From the NCBI GenBank assembly GCA_016861185.1, contig BOKW01000012.1:1-52873 (forward strand): 52,873 nt of DNA, in the 5' to 3' direction. Made by a program: the position numbers and the translations under genes. Positions 32,143 through 40,436 of this stretch are shown here, piece after piece; position 1 is the first letter of the stretch, and the number at the start of each line of letters is the position of its first letter. The stretch comes from Betaproteobacteria bacterium. GTDB lineage: Bacteria > Pseudomonadota > Gammaproteobacteria > Burkholderiales > Burkholderiaceae_F. The notes below the pieces were generated by a model. The model was not told where the DNA came from. It saw only the letters and a program-made list of their open reading frames with translations, and made no database searches.

Positions 32143-34407
32143 ATGCAAGACACGAAGAGACTGTGGAAGTGGCTCGGCGCCATCTTCCTGCTGTCGTTCG
32201 CCGTGCTCGGCTGGCTCGGCCGCGAGATCTATCTCGCGGCGCCGCCGATCGCGAACGTGCAGGTCAAGGACGGCCCCGTGCTGTTCACGGCCGTCCAGGT
32301 CGAGGACGGCCAGCGCGCGTGGCGCGCCGCCGGCGGACAGCAGCTCGGCAGCGTCTGGGGCCACGGCGCGTACGTCGCGCCGGACTGGTCGGCCGACTGG
32401 CTGCATCGCGAGGCGATCGCGCTGCGCGGTCAACTCGCGCGCAAGCACTTCGGCGCGGACTACGGGGCGCTCGACACCGCGGGCAAGGCCGCGGTCGATG
32501 CACGCGTCAAGGAAGAAATGCGCGCGAACACGTTTGATGCGGCGACCAACACGATCACCGTCAGCCGCGAACGCGCGGCGGCGATCGGCGAGGTGCAGGC
32601 GCATTACATGAGCCTGTTCGGTGCGGATGCGAGCTTCGCGACGCTGCGCGAGCAGTACGCGATGCCCGAGAACGCGCTGCCGCGCGCGGAGGATCGCCGG
32701 GCGCTGGCGGCGTTCTTCTTCTGGTCGGCGTGGTCGGCGGCGACCGACCGCCCCGGCGAGAAGAACCTCTCGTACACGAGCAACTGGCCGCACGAGCCGC
32801 TGGTCGGCAACGAGATGACGACGAGCAGCGCCGTGTGGTCGATGGTGTCGATCATCCTGCTGATCGCCGGCATCGCCGCGATGGTCTGGTACCACGGCGC
32901 GAACCGCGACGACGCCGATCCGACGCCGCCGCAGGCCGACCCGCTGCTCGGCGCGAAGGCGACGCCGTCGATGCTGGCGACGCGCAAGTACTTCTTCACC
33001 GTGATCGGGCTGTTCCTCGCGCAGATCGGATTGGGTGCGGTGACCGCGCACTACGCGGTCGAAGGCACCGCCTTCTTCGGCCTGCCGATCTCGGAGATCC
33101 TGCCCTACACGGTGAGCCGAACGATCCACACGCAGTACGGCATCTTCTGGATCGCGACCGCGTGGCTCGCCACCGGTCTGTACATCGCGCCGCTGCTGTC
33201 GGGGCACGAGCCGAAGCTGCAGAAGCTCGGCGTCAACGTGCTGTTCTGGGCGCTGATCGCGATCGTCGTCGGCTCGACGGCGACCGGCTGGCTCGGCGCG
33301 CTGCAGCGCGCGGGCTTCGACTTCAACTTCTGGTTCGGCGCGCACGGACTCGAGTTCACCGCGATGGGCCGGTTCTGGCAGATCCTGCTGTTCGTCGGGC
33401 TGCTGTTCTGGCTGTTCCTGCTCGGCCGCGCACTGTGGCCTGCGCTGAAGCGTCCGTCGGAGACGCGCGGGCTGATCGCGATGGTGTTCCTGTCGGCCAC
33501 CTGCATCGGCCTCTTCTACGCGGCGTCGCTGACCTGGGGCCAGCGCACGCACTACGCGATGGTCGAGTACTGGCGCTGGTGGCTCGTTCACCTGTGGGTC
33601 GAAGGCTTCTTCGAGGTGTTCGCCACCGCGGTGATCGCGCTGATCTTCACGCGGTTGGGGCTGGTGCGCGCGACCAGCGCGAACCGCGCGATCGTCGCCG
33701 AAACGATCGTGTTCCTGTTCGGCGGCATCCTGGGCACGCTGCACCACCTGTACTGGACCGGCACGCCGACGTCGGTGATCGCGGTCGGCGCGGTGTTCTC
33801 CGCGCTCGAGGTCGTTCCGCTGGCGCTGCTCGGCCTCGAAGGCTGGCACAACTACCAGCGCACGAAGGCGGCGCCGTGGGTGCAGCAGTACCGCTGGCCG
33901 ATCCTGTTCTTCATCGGCGTGAGCTTCTGGAACACGGTCGGTGCGGGTCTGCTCGGCTTCGCGATCAACCCGCCCGCATCGCTGTACTTCGTGCAGGGCC
34001 TGAATCTCACGCCCGCGCACGGCCATGCGGCGCTGTTCGGCGTCTACGGCATGCTCGGCATCGGCCTGATGCTGTTCTGCCTGCGCGGACTGTACGACCG
34101 CAGCCTGCATGCCGACCGCCTGCTCGGGTGGACCTTCTGGGGTCTGAACGCGGGGCTGGCGATGATGGTGTTCATGTCGCTCGTTCCCGCGGGCATCGTG
34201 CAGGCGATCGCCGCGATCGACGTGGGGCTGTGGTACGCGCGTTCGCCGGAGATCATCCACTCCGCGCTGATGCGTGCGCTCGTGTGGCTGCGCGTTCCGG
34301 GCGATGTCGTGTTCGCCGCCGGGGGGCTCTTCCTCGCCGTCTATGCGTGGCGGCTGCTGCGCAAGCCCGCGCTGCCGGCCGTGGAGGCCGTCGCGCGCGC
34401 CGCGTAG
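32143..34407 (+). CDS. norB: Quinol-dependent nitric oxide reductase (qNOR)
   Basis: Protein of 754 residues, the single-chain form in which a NorC-like periplasmic domain (about residues 40-220, no c-heme motif) is fused to the 12-helix NorB core. It reduces 2 NO to N2O at a heme b3/non-heme iron site using quinol. Heme and iron ligands are visible: HTQYGIFWIATAW, WLVHLWVEGFFEVFATAVIA (His and the conserved Glu), GTLHHLYWTGTP (His pair) and LTPAHGHAALFGVYG (His pair). Start preceded by GAGGGAGA. Divergent from nirK, giving a compact nitrite-to-N2O module in the inner membrane and periplasm. No accessory norQ/norD seen, as usual for qNOR. Confidence 0.95.
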   Translation: MQDTKRLWKWLGAIFLLSFAVLGWLGREIYLAAPPIANVQVKDGPVLFTAVQVEDGQRAWRAAGGQQLGSVWGHGAYVAPDWSADWLHREAIALRGQLARKHFGADYGALDTAGKAAVDARVKEEMRANTFDAATNTITVSRERAAAIGEVQAHYMSLFGADASFATLREQYAMPENALPRAEDRRALAAFFFWSAWSAATDRPGEKNLSYTSNWPHEPLVGNEMTTSSAVWSMVSIILLIAGIAAMVWYHGANRDDADPTPPQADPLLGAKATPSMLATRKYFFTVIGLFLAQIGLGAVTAHYAVEGTAFFGLPISEILPYTVSRTIHTQYGIFWIATAWLATGLYIAPLLSGHEPKLQKLGVNVLFWALIAIVVGSTATGWLGALQRAGFDFNFWFGAHGLEFTAMGRFWQILLFVGLLFWLFLLGRALWPALKRPSETRGLIAMVFLSATCIGLFYAASLTWGQRTHYAMVEYWRWWLVHLWVEGFFEVFATAVIALIFTRLGLVRATSANRAIVAETIVFLFGGILGTLHHLYWTGTPTSVIAVGAVFSALEVVPLALLGLEGWHNYQRTKAAPWVQQYRWPILFFIGVSFWNTVGAGLLGFAINPPASLYFVQGLNLTPAHGHAALFGVYGMLGIGLMLFCLRGLYDRSLHADRLLGWTFWGLNAGLAMMVFMSLVPAGIVQAIAAIDVGLWYARSPEIIHSALMRALVWLRVPGDVVFAAGGLFLAVYAWRLLRKPALPAVEAVARAA

Positions 34408-34455
34408 CCGATCGCACCGACGGAGCGGCGGCGCCGCTCCGATGCTGCAAGACCG

Positions 34456-34488
34456 ACGCGCGATCCGGGATCAAACCGGATCGCGCGT
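34456..34488. terminator. Strong hairpin terminator after norB
   Basis: ACGCGCGATCCGG and its exact complement form a 13-bp stem with a 7-nt loop (GATCAAA), followed on the plus strand by CTTCTCCTGT. It lies between the convergent norB and msrA stops and can serve both. Confidence 0.8.
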
Positions 34489-34515
34489 CTTCTCCTGTGT
34501 GCTGTCGACAAGGCG

Positions 34516-35151
34516 TCAGCCCGGCTTGCCGGCCTGCTCGCCCCACAACTGCTTCAGCCGCGCGTCGCGTCCGCAGTTGGCCCGGTAGAACTTGTAGCGG
34601 ATCGGATTCTTCCGGTAGTAGTCCTGATGGTATTCCTCGGCCGGATAGAACGTCGTCGCCGGCGCGATTTCGGTGACGATCGGCGCCTTGAACGGCTTCG
34701 TCCGTTCGAGTGCGGACTTCGACGCTTCGGCGACGCGGCGCTGCGCTTCGTCGTGCACGAAGATCCCCGTGCGGTACTGCGAGCCGACGTCGCAGAACTG
34801 GCGATCCTTGACGGTCGGATCGACAGTCCGCCAGAAGTAATCGACGAGCTGCGCGTAGCTCACCTTGCGCGGATCGAACACGACTTCGACCGCTTCGGCG
34901 TGGCCGGTGCCTCCCGCCGAGACCTGCTCGTAGGTCGGATCGGCGACGCGGCCGCCAATGTAGCCCGAGGTGGTCAGCAGCACGCCTTCGATCCTGTCGA
35001 AGTCGGCCTCGACGCACCAGAAGCAGCCGCCGGCGAAGGTCGCCTTCGCGACCGGCGCTGCGCGGGCCGCGGACTGCGCCTGCGCAAGCGGCGCGGCGGC
35101 AGCGAACGCGGCCGCGACGAGCGGACCGATCCAGCGCGCGTGCGCGTTCAT
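34516..35151 (-). CDS. msrA: Exported peptide-methionine (S)-S-oxide reductase MsrA
   Basis: Protein of 211 residues with an N-terminal signal (GPLVAAAFAAAAPLAQAQ), so probably periplasmic. Catalytic Cys43 lies in ATFAGGCFWCVEADFDRIEG. Other signatures are SGYIGGRVADPTYEQVSAGG-TGHAEAVEVVFDP and YPAEEYHQDYYRKNP. It repairs oxidised methionine (S epimer). Start ATG overlaps the msrB stop (ATGA), so msrB-msrA are coupled. Location beside nitrite and NO reductases suits protection of exported proteins from reactive nitrogen and oxygen species. Confidence 0.94.
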   Translation of the reverse strand: MNAHARWIGPLVAAAFAAAAPLAQAQSAARAAPVAKATFAGGCFWCVEADFDRIEGVLLTTSGYIGGRVADPTYEQVSAGGTGHAEAVEVVFDPRKVSYAQLVDYFWRTVDPTVKDRQFCDVGSQYRTGIFVHDEAQRRVAEASKSALERTKPFKAPIVTEIAPATTFYPAEEYHQDYYRKNPIRYKFYRANCGRDARLKQLWGEQAGKPG

Positions 35152-35624
35152 GACGCGGGAACGAACTTCAGCGCGACGCCGTTGTTGCAGTAGCGCTTGC
35201 CGGTCGGCTTCGGGCCGTCGTCGAACACGTGGCCGTGATGACCGCCGCAGCGCGCGCAGTGGTACTCGGTGCGCGGATAGATCAGCTTGAAGTCGGTCTT
35301 GAAGCCGAGCACGTCGGGCAGCGAGGCGTAGAAGCTGGGCCAGCCGGTGCCGCTGTCGTACTTCATATCCGAGGCGAATAGCGGCAGGTCGCAGGCGGTG
35401 CAGTGGTAGGTACCCTTGCGCTTTTCCGCGTTCAAGGGGCTCGTGAAGGCGCGTTCGGTGCCTTCGCGGCGCAGGACCTCGAACTGCGCCGGCGTCAGGC
35501 GCCGGCGCCATTCGTCCTCGCTCAGCTCGATCCGGTCGGGGCGGGTGGGCTTGGAAGCGGCTTCGGCCTCACGGCCGCTCAGACCGAGCGCGGCGAGAGC
35601 GGACAGGATCTGGCGGCGGGTCAT
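35148..35624 (-). CDS. msrB: Exported peptide-methionine (R)-S-oxide reductase MsrB
   Basis: Protein of 158 residues. N-terminus MTRRQILSALAALGLSGREA-EA resembles a Tat/Sec export signal. Zinc cysteines C75, C78 (YHCTACDLPLF) and C123, C126 (YHCARCGGHHGHVFDDGP); catalytic C146 in GKRYCNNGVALKF. The classical resolving Cys of the SGCGWP-type motif is Gly here (YDSGTGWPSF), so regeneration must be by a one-Cys route or another Cys. It complements MsrA by reducing the R epimer. First gene of the msrB-msrA pair. Confidence 0.94.
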   Translation of the reverse strand: MTRRQILSALAALGLSGREAEAASKPTRPDRIELSEDEWRRRLTPAQFEVLRREGTERAFTSPLNAEKRKGTYHCTACDLPLFASDMKYDSGTGWPSFYASLPDVLGFKTDFKLIYPRTEYHCARCGGHHGHVFDDGPKPTGKRYCNNGVALKFVPAS

Positions 35625-35707
35625 CGCATCGGTCTCCGGTCAACAAGGGGCCAGCCTGAGTCGTGCCGGCGGCGCGGATCTTTCACGAACGTGTGCGCTT
35701 CGACCCC

Positions 35708-36121
35708 TCACGCCGCTTGCGGTTTCGACAGCGCCGCCGCGACGACGCCGAGGACGAGCAGCAGGATGCCGTCGAAGACGATCTGCTTGACGACCATCGC
35801 GCCGGGCATCGGCTGCACTACGTAGTAGATCGTGTAGGTCGGCACGACGGTCAGCAGCGCCACGGCCAGCCCGAAGCGCAATCCCTGCGCGACGGCCGGC
35901 TTGTCCTCGCGTCCCTGGCGATAGATCCACACGAACGCGCCTGCGAGGATCACGTGCGCGAGGATCATCAGCGGGAAGTACTTCTGCGCGTCCGATTCCG
36001 GGCGGAACAGGTTCGGCAGCTTTGCGTAGTCTGCCCCCAGCAGGACGCCGTGGACGACAAAGCTGCCCGCCATCCAGACCACGAACACGACGACCCAGGC
36101 GACGAAGAACTTCTTGTCCAT
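35708..36121 (-). CDS. Small four-helix membrane protein of unknown function
   Basis: Protein of 137 residues, MDKKFFVAWVVVFVVWMAGS at the start, with four predicted membrane segments (about residues 5-27, 50-66, 83-103 and 110-132) and one loop with FRPESDAQKYFPLMILAHV. I do not recognise a named family with confidence. It may be co-transcribed with msrB (84 bp downstream), but a role in denitrification or repair is only suggested by position. Confidence 0.72.
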   Translation of the reverse strand: MDKKFFVAWVVVFVVWMAGSFVVHGVLLGADYAKLPNLFRPESDAQKYFPLMILAHVILAGAFVWIYRQGREDKPAVAQGLRFGLAVALLTVVPTYTIYYVVQPMPGAMVVKQIVFDGILLLVLGVVAAALSKPQAA

Positions 36122-36308
36122 GATTGTTTCTCCCTAGGGTTTACGCGAGGATGTTCGCGCGCGGCGACGGTAGTCCCGTGCGCTGCGGTCGTCTTCTCGC
36201 GGCGCAACAGCCGGGCTCGCCCTGTGTGCTTTTGCCACAGGCGGTCGCGCGCGGGGGGCGAAAGCCGCGGCCCTTGCGGCCTTTGCGGGTATATTTCCTG
36301 CTCGTGAC

Positions 36309-36331
36309 CGCCCGGCAGTGCCGGGCGTTTT
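36309..36331 (+). terminator. Intrinsic terminator with no visible upstream gene
   Basis: CGCCCGGC-AGT-GCCGGGCG followed by TTTT is a canonical rho-independent terminator on the plus strand. The nearest upstream plus-strand gene is norB, ended long before, and the 36122-36308 gap holds no convincing open frame. It ends 27 bp before the dppB start, so it could be an attenuator in the transporter leader or the end of an unannotated small RNA. A TATATT at 36290-36295 lies just upstream. Confidence 0.7.
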
Positions 36332-36357
36332 GCATGTAGCGCATCCGCATGTAGACC

Positions 36358-37341
36358 ATGCTGGCCTTCATCGTCCGCCGACTGCTGCAAGCGATCCTGG
36401 TGATGCTGACGGTCGCGTTCGTCGCCTTCCTGCTGTTCCAGTACGTCGGCGATCCGGTGACGCAGATGCTCGGACAGGATGCGACGCCCGAGGACCGCGC
36501 GCGGCTGCGCGCCGAGCTGGGGCTCGACCAGCCCTTCTTCGTGCAGTTCGGCCACTTTGTCGCCAACGCGGTGCAGGGCGATTTCGGCATCAGCCTGCGG
36601 CAGGGGCGCGCGGTGTCGACGCTGATCAAGGAGCGGCTGCCCGCCACGCTCGAGCTGTCCTTCGCCGCGGCGATCATCGCGATCGTGGCCGGCATCCCGA
36701 TGGGCGTCTACACGGCGCTGAAGCGCAACTCGTGGCTGTCGCAATTCCTGCTCGCCGCCTCGCTGGTCGGCGTCTCGCTGCCTACGTTCCTGATCGGCAT
36801 CCTGCTGATCCTCGTGTTCGCGGTTCAGCTCGGCGTGCTGCCTTCGTACGGCCGCGGCGACACGGTCGCGCTCGGCTGGTGGACCACCGGGCTGCTGACC
36901 GCCAAAGGCTGGCAGCATCTGATCCTGCCGGCGATCACGCTGTCGCTGTTCCAGCTCACGCTGATCATGCGGCTGGTGCGCTCCGAGATGCTCGAAGTGC
37001 TGCGCACCGACTACATCAAGTTCGCGCGCGCGCGCGGACTGACCAACCGCGCGGTGCATTTCGGTCACGCGTTGAAGAACACGCTGGTGCCGGTGATCAC
37101 GATCACCGGCCTGCAGTTGGGCGGGATCATCGCGTTCGCGATCGTCACCGAAACGGTGTTCCAGTGGCCCGGCATGGGGCTGCTGTTCATCCAGAGCGTG
37201 CAGTTCGCCGACATTCCGGTGATGGCCGCGTACCTGTGCCTGATCGCGCTGGTGTTCGTGATCATCAACCTGATCGTCGACCTGCTTTACTTCGCGGTCG
37301 ACCCGCGCCTGCGCATCGACCGCGCAGCGCTGGCGCATTGA
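36358..37341 (+). CDS. Dipeptide/oligopeptide ABC transporter permease (DppB type)
   Basis: Protein of 327 residues with six membrane helices. N-terminal signature FIVRRLLQAILVMLTVAFVA-FLLFQYVGDPV; the ABC permease EAA loop is seen near RTDYIKFARARGLTNRAVHF-GHALKNTLVPVITITG, and the end is LYFAVDPRLRID. First gene of an operon with M20 amidohydrolase, binding protein, permease C and two ATPases (to 43884). It forms half of the inner-membrane channel. Confidence 0.93.
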   Translation: MLAFIVRRLLQAILVMLTVAFVAFLLFQYVGDPVTQMLGQDATPEDRARLRAELGLDQPFFVQFGHFVANAVQGDFGISLRQGRAVSTLIKERLPATLELSFAAAIIAIVAGIPMGVYTALKRNSWLSQFLLAASLVGVSLPTFLIGILLILVFAVQLGVLPSYGRGDTVALGWWTTGLLTAKGWQHLILPAITLSLFQLTLIMRLVRSEMLEVLRTDYIKFARARGLTNRAVHFGHALKNTLVPVITITGLQLGGIIAFAIVTETVFQWPGMGLLFIQSVQFADIPVMAAYLCLIALVFVIINLIVDLLYFAVDPRLRIDRAALAH

Positions 37342-37358
37342 ACGGCAATCGAATTCAA

Positions 37359-37427
37359 CACCGAGACACGGAGACCACCGAGGAATGCTCTCAAGTGACT
37401 TTCTCCGTGCTCTCGGTGTCTCGGTGG
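37359..37427. repeat. Palindromic intergenic repeat (CACCGAGACAC type)
   Basis: The 102-bp gap after the permease contains arms CACCGAGACACGGAGACCAC and CTCTCGGTGTCTCGGTGG facing each other, able to pair imperfectly (CACCGAGACAC with GTGTCTCGGTG is exact). Similar disease-like 'ACCGAGACACGGAG' repeats are, from memory, common in the intergenic DNA of many proteobacteria. Here it separates two genes of one operon. Confidence 0.65.
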
Positions 37428-37443
37428 TCGACACGTCCTATCG

Positions 37444-38673
37444 ATGAACGCGTACCTCGGTTCCGCGTTGCGTTCGCCGGTGAGCTTCGTCGCCGAACGG
37501 CACGACGAATTCACCGCGATCCGGCGCGATCTGCACGCCCATCCGGAGCTGGGTTTCGAAGAGCACCGCACCGCGGCACTGGTCGCCGAGCGGCTGCACC
37601 AGTGGGGCATCGAGGTGCATACCGGCATCGGCAGGACCGGGGTGGTCGGCGTCGTGCGCGGGCGGACCGAAAGCTCGGGCAAGGCGGTCGGGCTGCGCGC
37701 CGACATGGACGCCCTGCCGATCCAGGAGGAGAACGACTTCGCGCACCGCTCGACCCGACCCGGGCTGATGCATGGCTGCGGCCACGACGGCCACACCACG
37801 ATGCTGCTGGCGGCCGCGCAGTACCTCGCAGCGACGCGCGCCTTCGACGGGACCGTGTATCTGATCTTCCAGCCCGGCGAGGAAGGGTTCGCCGGCGCCA
37901 AGGCGATGATCGACGACGGCCTGTTCACGCGCTTTCCGGCCGACGAGGTCTACGCGCTGCATAACTGGCCGGGCCTGCCGGCCGGGCACATCGGGCTGAA
38001 CCCGGGACCGATGATGGCGGCGGCCGACCGCATCGAGATCACGATCTCGGGACGCGGCGGCCACGCCGCGCATCCGCACCTGACGGTCGACCCGGTGATC
38101 ATCGCCGCGCACATCATCACCGCGGCGCAGAGCATCGTGTCGCGCAACGTCGCGCCGATCGACGCGGCGGTCGTTTCGCTGTGCTCGATGCAGGCGGGCC
38201 ACCCGGGGGCCTTCAGCGTGGTGCCGCGCGAAGCGAAACTGGTCGGCACCGTGCGCGCGTTCCAGCACAGCATCCAGGAGCTGATCGAAAAACGCCTGGT
38301 CGAGCTGGCGCAGTCGACCGCGCGCGCCTTCGGCGGCGACGCCGGCGTGCGCTACGAGCGCATCTACCCGGCGACGATCAACCACGCCCCGCAGTACGAG
38401 TTCGCGCTCAAAGTGGCCGAGGAACTGGTCGGCCGCGACCGCGTCGCGCGCAACATGCCGCCGTCGATGGGTGCCGAGGACTTCGCGTTCATGCTGCACG
38501 CCAAGCCGGGCTGCTACATCCGGCTCGGCCAGGGCCCGGCGCCAGGTGCGACCGGCGGCACCTGCTGGCTGCACAACACTCGTTATGATTTCAACGACGC
38601 GGTCATCCCGCTCGGCGCGGGCTTCCTGGCCGCGTTGGCCGAGCGGCGCCTGCCGCGGATCGCAACGCACTGA
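37444..38673 (+). CDS. M20-family amidohydrolase (hippurate/aminoacylase type)
   Basis: Protein of 409 residues. Metal-binding signatures of the M20/Amidohydrolase family: IRRDLHAHPELGFEEHRTAA, GLRADMDALPIQEENDFAHR, MHGCGHDGHTTMLLAAAQYL, FQPGEEGFAGAKAMIDDG and, near the end, PPSMGAEDFAFMLHAKPGCY. The dimerisation domain lies around residues 190-300 (ISGRGGHAAHPHLTVDPV). It cleaves N-acyl amino acids, peptides or hippurate-like amides in the cytosol. It lies between the DppB-type permease and the binding protein of one ABC operon, so it probably processes what the transporter imports. Confidence 0.93.
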   Translation: MNAYLGSALRSPVSFVAERHDEFTAIRRDLHAHPELGFEEHRTAALVAERLHQWGIEVHTGIGRTGVVGVVRGRTESSGKAVGLRADMDALPIQEENDFAHRSTRPGLMHGCGHDGHTTMLLAAAQYLAATRAFDGTVYLIFQPGEEGFAGAKAMIDDGLFTRFPADEVYALHNWPGLPAGHIGLNPGPMMAAADRIEITISGRGGHAAHPHLTVDPVIIAAHIITAAQSIVSRNVAPIDAAVVSLCSMQAGHPGAFSVVPREAKLVGTVRAFQHSIQELIEKRLVELAQSTARAFGGDAGVRYERIYPATINHAPQYEFALKVAEELVGRDRVARNMPPSMGAEDFAFMLHAKPGCYIRLGQGPAPGATGGTCWLHNTRYDFNDAVIPLGAGFLAALAERRLPRIATH

Positions 38674-38742
38674 ATGGGCACCGGAGCGACCCGCAGCGCA
38701 GCAAGAACTACCGATCGAGCGACCCACAAGGAGGAGTCAGCC

Positions 38743-40356
38743 ATGAAGATCCGTTTCACCCTCGCGCGCGCGGCGCTCGCCGCGTGTGTGGCCGTGACCG
38801 CCGTGACCGTCGGCGCCACGGCGGCGTCGGCCCGGACGTTCAAGTTCGCCAACCAGGGCGACGCGCTGTCGATGGACCCGCACTCGCTGAACGAGTCGCT
38901 GCAGCTCAACTTCCTCGCCAACATCTACGAGCCGCTGGTCGGCCGCGGCAAGAAGCTCGAGCTGGTCCCGGCGCTGGCGACCGACTGGAAGCAGACCGCG
39001 CCGACGGTCTGGCGCTTCAACCTGCGCAAGGGCGTGACTTTCCACGACGGCACGCCGTTCACCGCCGACGACGTGATCTTCTCGTACAACCGCGCCAGGG
39101 GCGAAGGCTCCGACGTCAAGACCTACGTCGGCTCGATCAAGGAGATCCGCAAGATCAACGATCACGCGATCGACATCGTCACCAACGAGCCGTTTCCGAT
39201 CCTGCCGGACGTGATCTCGCTGTGGATGATCATGAGCAAGAAGTGGTGCGAGGACAACCGCGCCACGCAACCGGTCGACAAGCGCAAGGGCATCGAGAAC
39301 ACGGCGTCGTTCAAGGCCAACGGCACCGGCCCGTTCCGCCTGCGCGCGCGCGAACCGAGCGTGCGCACGACGCTCGTTCGCAACTTCAACTACTGGGACA
39401 AGTCGATCGAGACCAACATCGAGGAGGTGATCTTCACGCCGATCGGCAACGCATCGACGCGCGTGGCGGCGCTGCTCTCGGGCGAGATCGACATGATGGA
39501 ACCGGTGCCGGTGCAGGACATCGCGCGCATCGCGGCCAACCCGAATCTGAAGGTGCTGCAGGGGCCGGAGCTGCGGACCATCTTCCTCGGCATGGACCAG
39601 TCGCGCAACGAACTGCTGTTCTCGAACGTCAAGGGCAAGAATCCGTTCAAGGACAAGCGCGTGCGCCAGGCCTTCTACCAGGCGATCGACATCAACGCGA
39701 TCCAGAAGGTCGTGATGCGCGGCGCCTCGCAGCCCACGGCCCTGATGATCGCGCCCGGCATCAAGGGCTTCCCGGCCGACCTGAACAAGCGGTCTCCGTA
39801 CGACCCGGCGGCGGCGCAGAAGCTGCTTGCCGAGGCGGGCTATCCACAGGGCTTCGAGGTCGGCATGAACTGCCCGAACGACCGCTACGTGAACGACGAG
39901 GAGATCTGCAAGGCGGTGTCGGCGATGCTCGCCAAGATCGGCGTCAAGGTGAACCTGATGGCCGAGAGCAAGGCGACGTATTTCCCGAAGATCCTGTCGC
40001 GCAACACGTCCTTCTACCTGCTCGGCTGGACGCCGGGCTCGTACGACTCGCACAACCCGCTGTTCGCGCTGATGGCCACGCCGGGTCCGGGCGGGCAGGG
40101 GCAGTTCAACCTCGGCAGCTACAGCAATCCGAAGGTCGACGAGCTGACCAAGGCGATCGCCGTCGAAACCGACCCGAAGAAGCGCAACGAGATGATCCGC
40201 GAGGCGATGAAGATCCACCAGGACGACATCGGCCATCTGCCGCTGCACCAGCAGGCGCTCGCGTGGGCGATGAAGAAGGACGTCAACACCGTCCAGCTCG
40301 CGGACAACTTCATGTTCCTGAAGTGGACGACGGTAGGGGCGCGCAAAGGCGACTGA
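38743..40356 (+). CDS. ABC transporter substrate-binding protein, peptide (SBP_bac_5) family
   Basis: Protein of 537 residues; ATG 38743 with AAGGAGGAG 6 nt upstream. Signal peptide MKIRFTLARAALAACVAVTA ... ASA. Motifs: QGDALSMDPHSLNES, YEPLVGRGKKLELVPALA, RFNLRKGVTFHDGTPFTADD, KGKNPFKDKRVRQAFYQAID and LLGWTPGSYDSHNPLFALMA. It is paralogous to 9005-10594 throughout its length. It captures peptides or N-acyl amino acids in the periplasm for the permeases encoded on both sides. Confidence 0.94.
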   Translation: MKIRFTLARAALAACVAVTAVTVGATAASARTFKFANQGDALSMDPHSLNESLQLNFLANIYEPLVGRGKKLELVPALATDWKQTAPTVWRFNLRKGVTFHDGTPFTADDVIFSYNRARGEGSDVKTYVGSIKEIRKINDHAIDIVTNEPFPILPDVISLWMIMSKKWCEDNRATQPVDKRKGIENTASFKANGTGPFRLRAREPSVRTTLVRNFNYWDKSIETNIEEVIFTPIGNASTRVAALLSGEIDMMEPVPVQDIARIAANPNLKVLQGPELRTIFLGMDQSRNELLFSNVKGKNPFKDKRVRQAFYQAIDINAIQKVVMRGASQPTALMIAPGIKGFPADLNKRSPYDPAAAQKLLAEAGYPQGFEVGMNCPNDRYVNDEEICKAVSAMLAKIGVKVNLMAESKATYFPKILSRNTSFYLLGWTPGSYDSHNPLFALMATPGPGGQGQFNLGSYSNPKVDELTKAIAVETDPKKRNEMIREAMKIHQDDIGHLPLHQQALAWAMKKDVNTVQLADNFMFLKWTTVGARKGD

Positions 40357-40358
40357 GC

Positions 40359-40436
40359 ATTGCGGATCGCGGATTGCGTAGGCAAAGCACCCCAGTCCGC
40401 GATCACCGCAATCCGCGCAGCGCAATCCGCAATCCG
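40359..40436. repeat. GCAATCCGC-type palindromic repeat, copy 1
   Basis: ATTGCGGATCGCGGATTGCG on the left and CGCAATCCGCAATCCG on the right face each other across about 40 bp and can form a hairpin. The right arm ends directly at the dppC start codon (40437). The same family recurs at 43885-43963 and 45917-46092 and nowhere else that I noticed. Confidence 0.85.
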
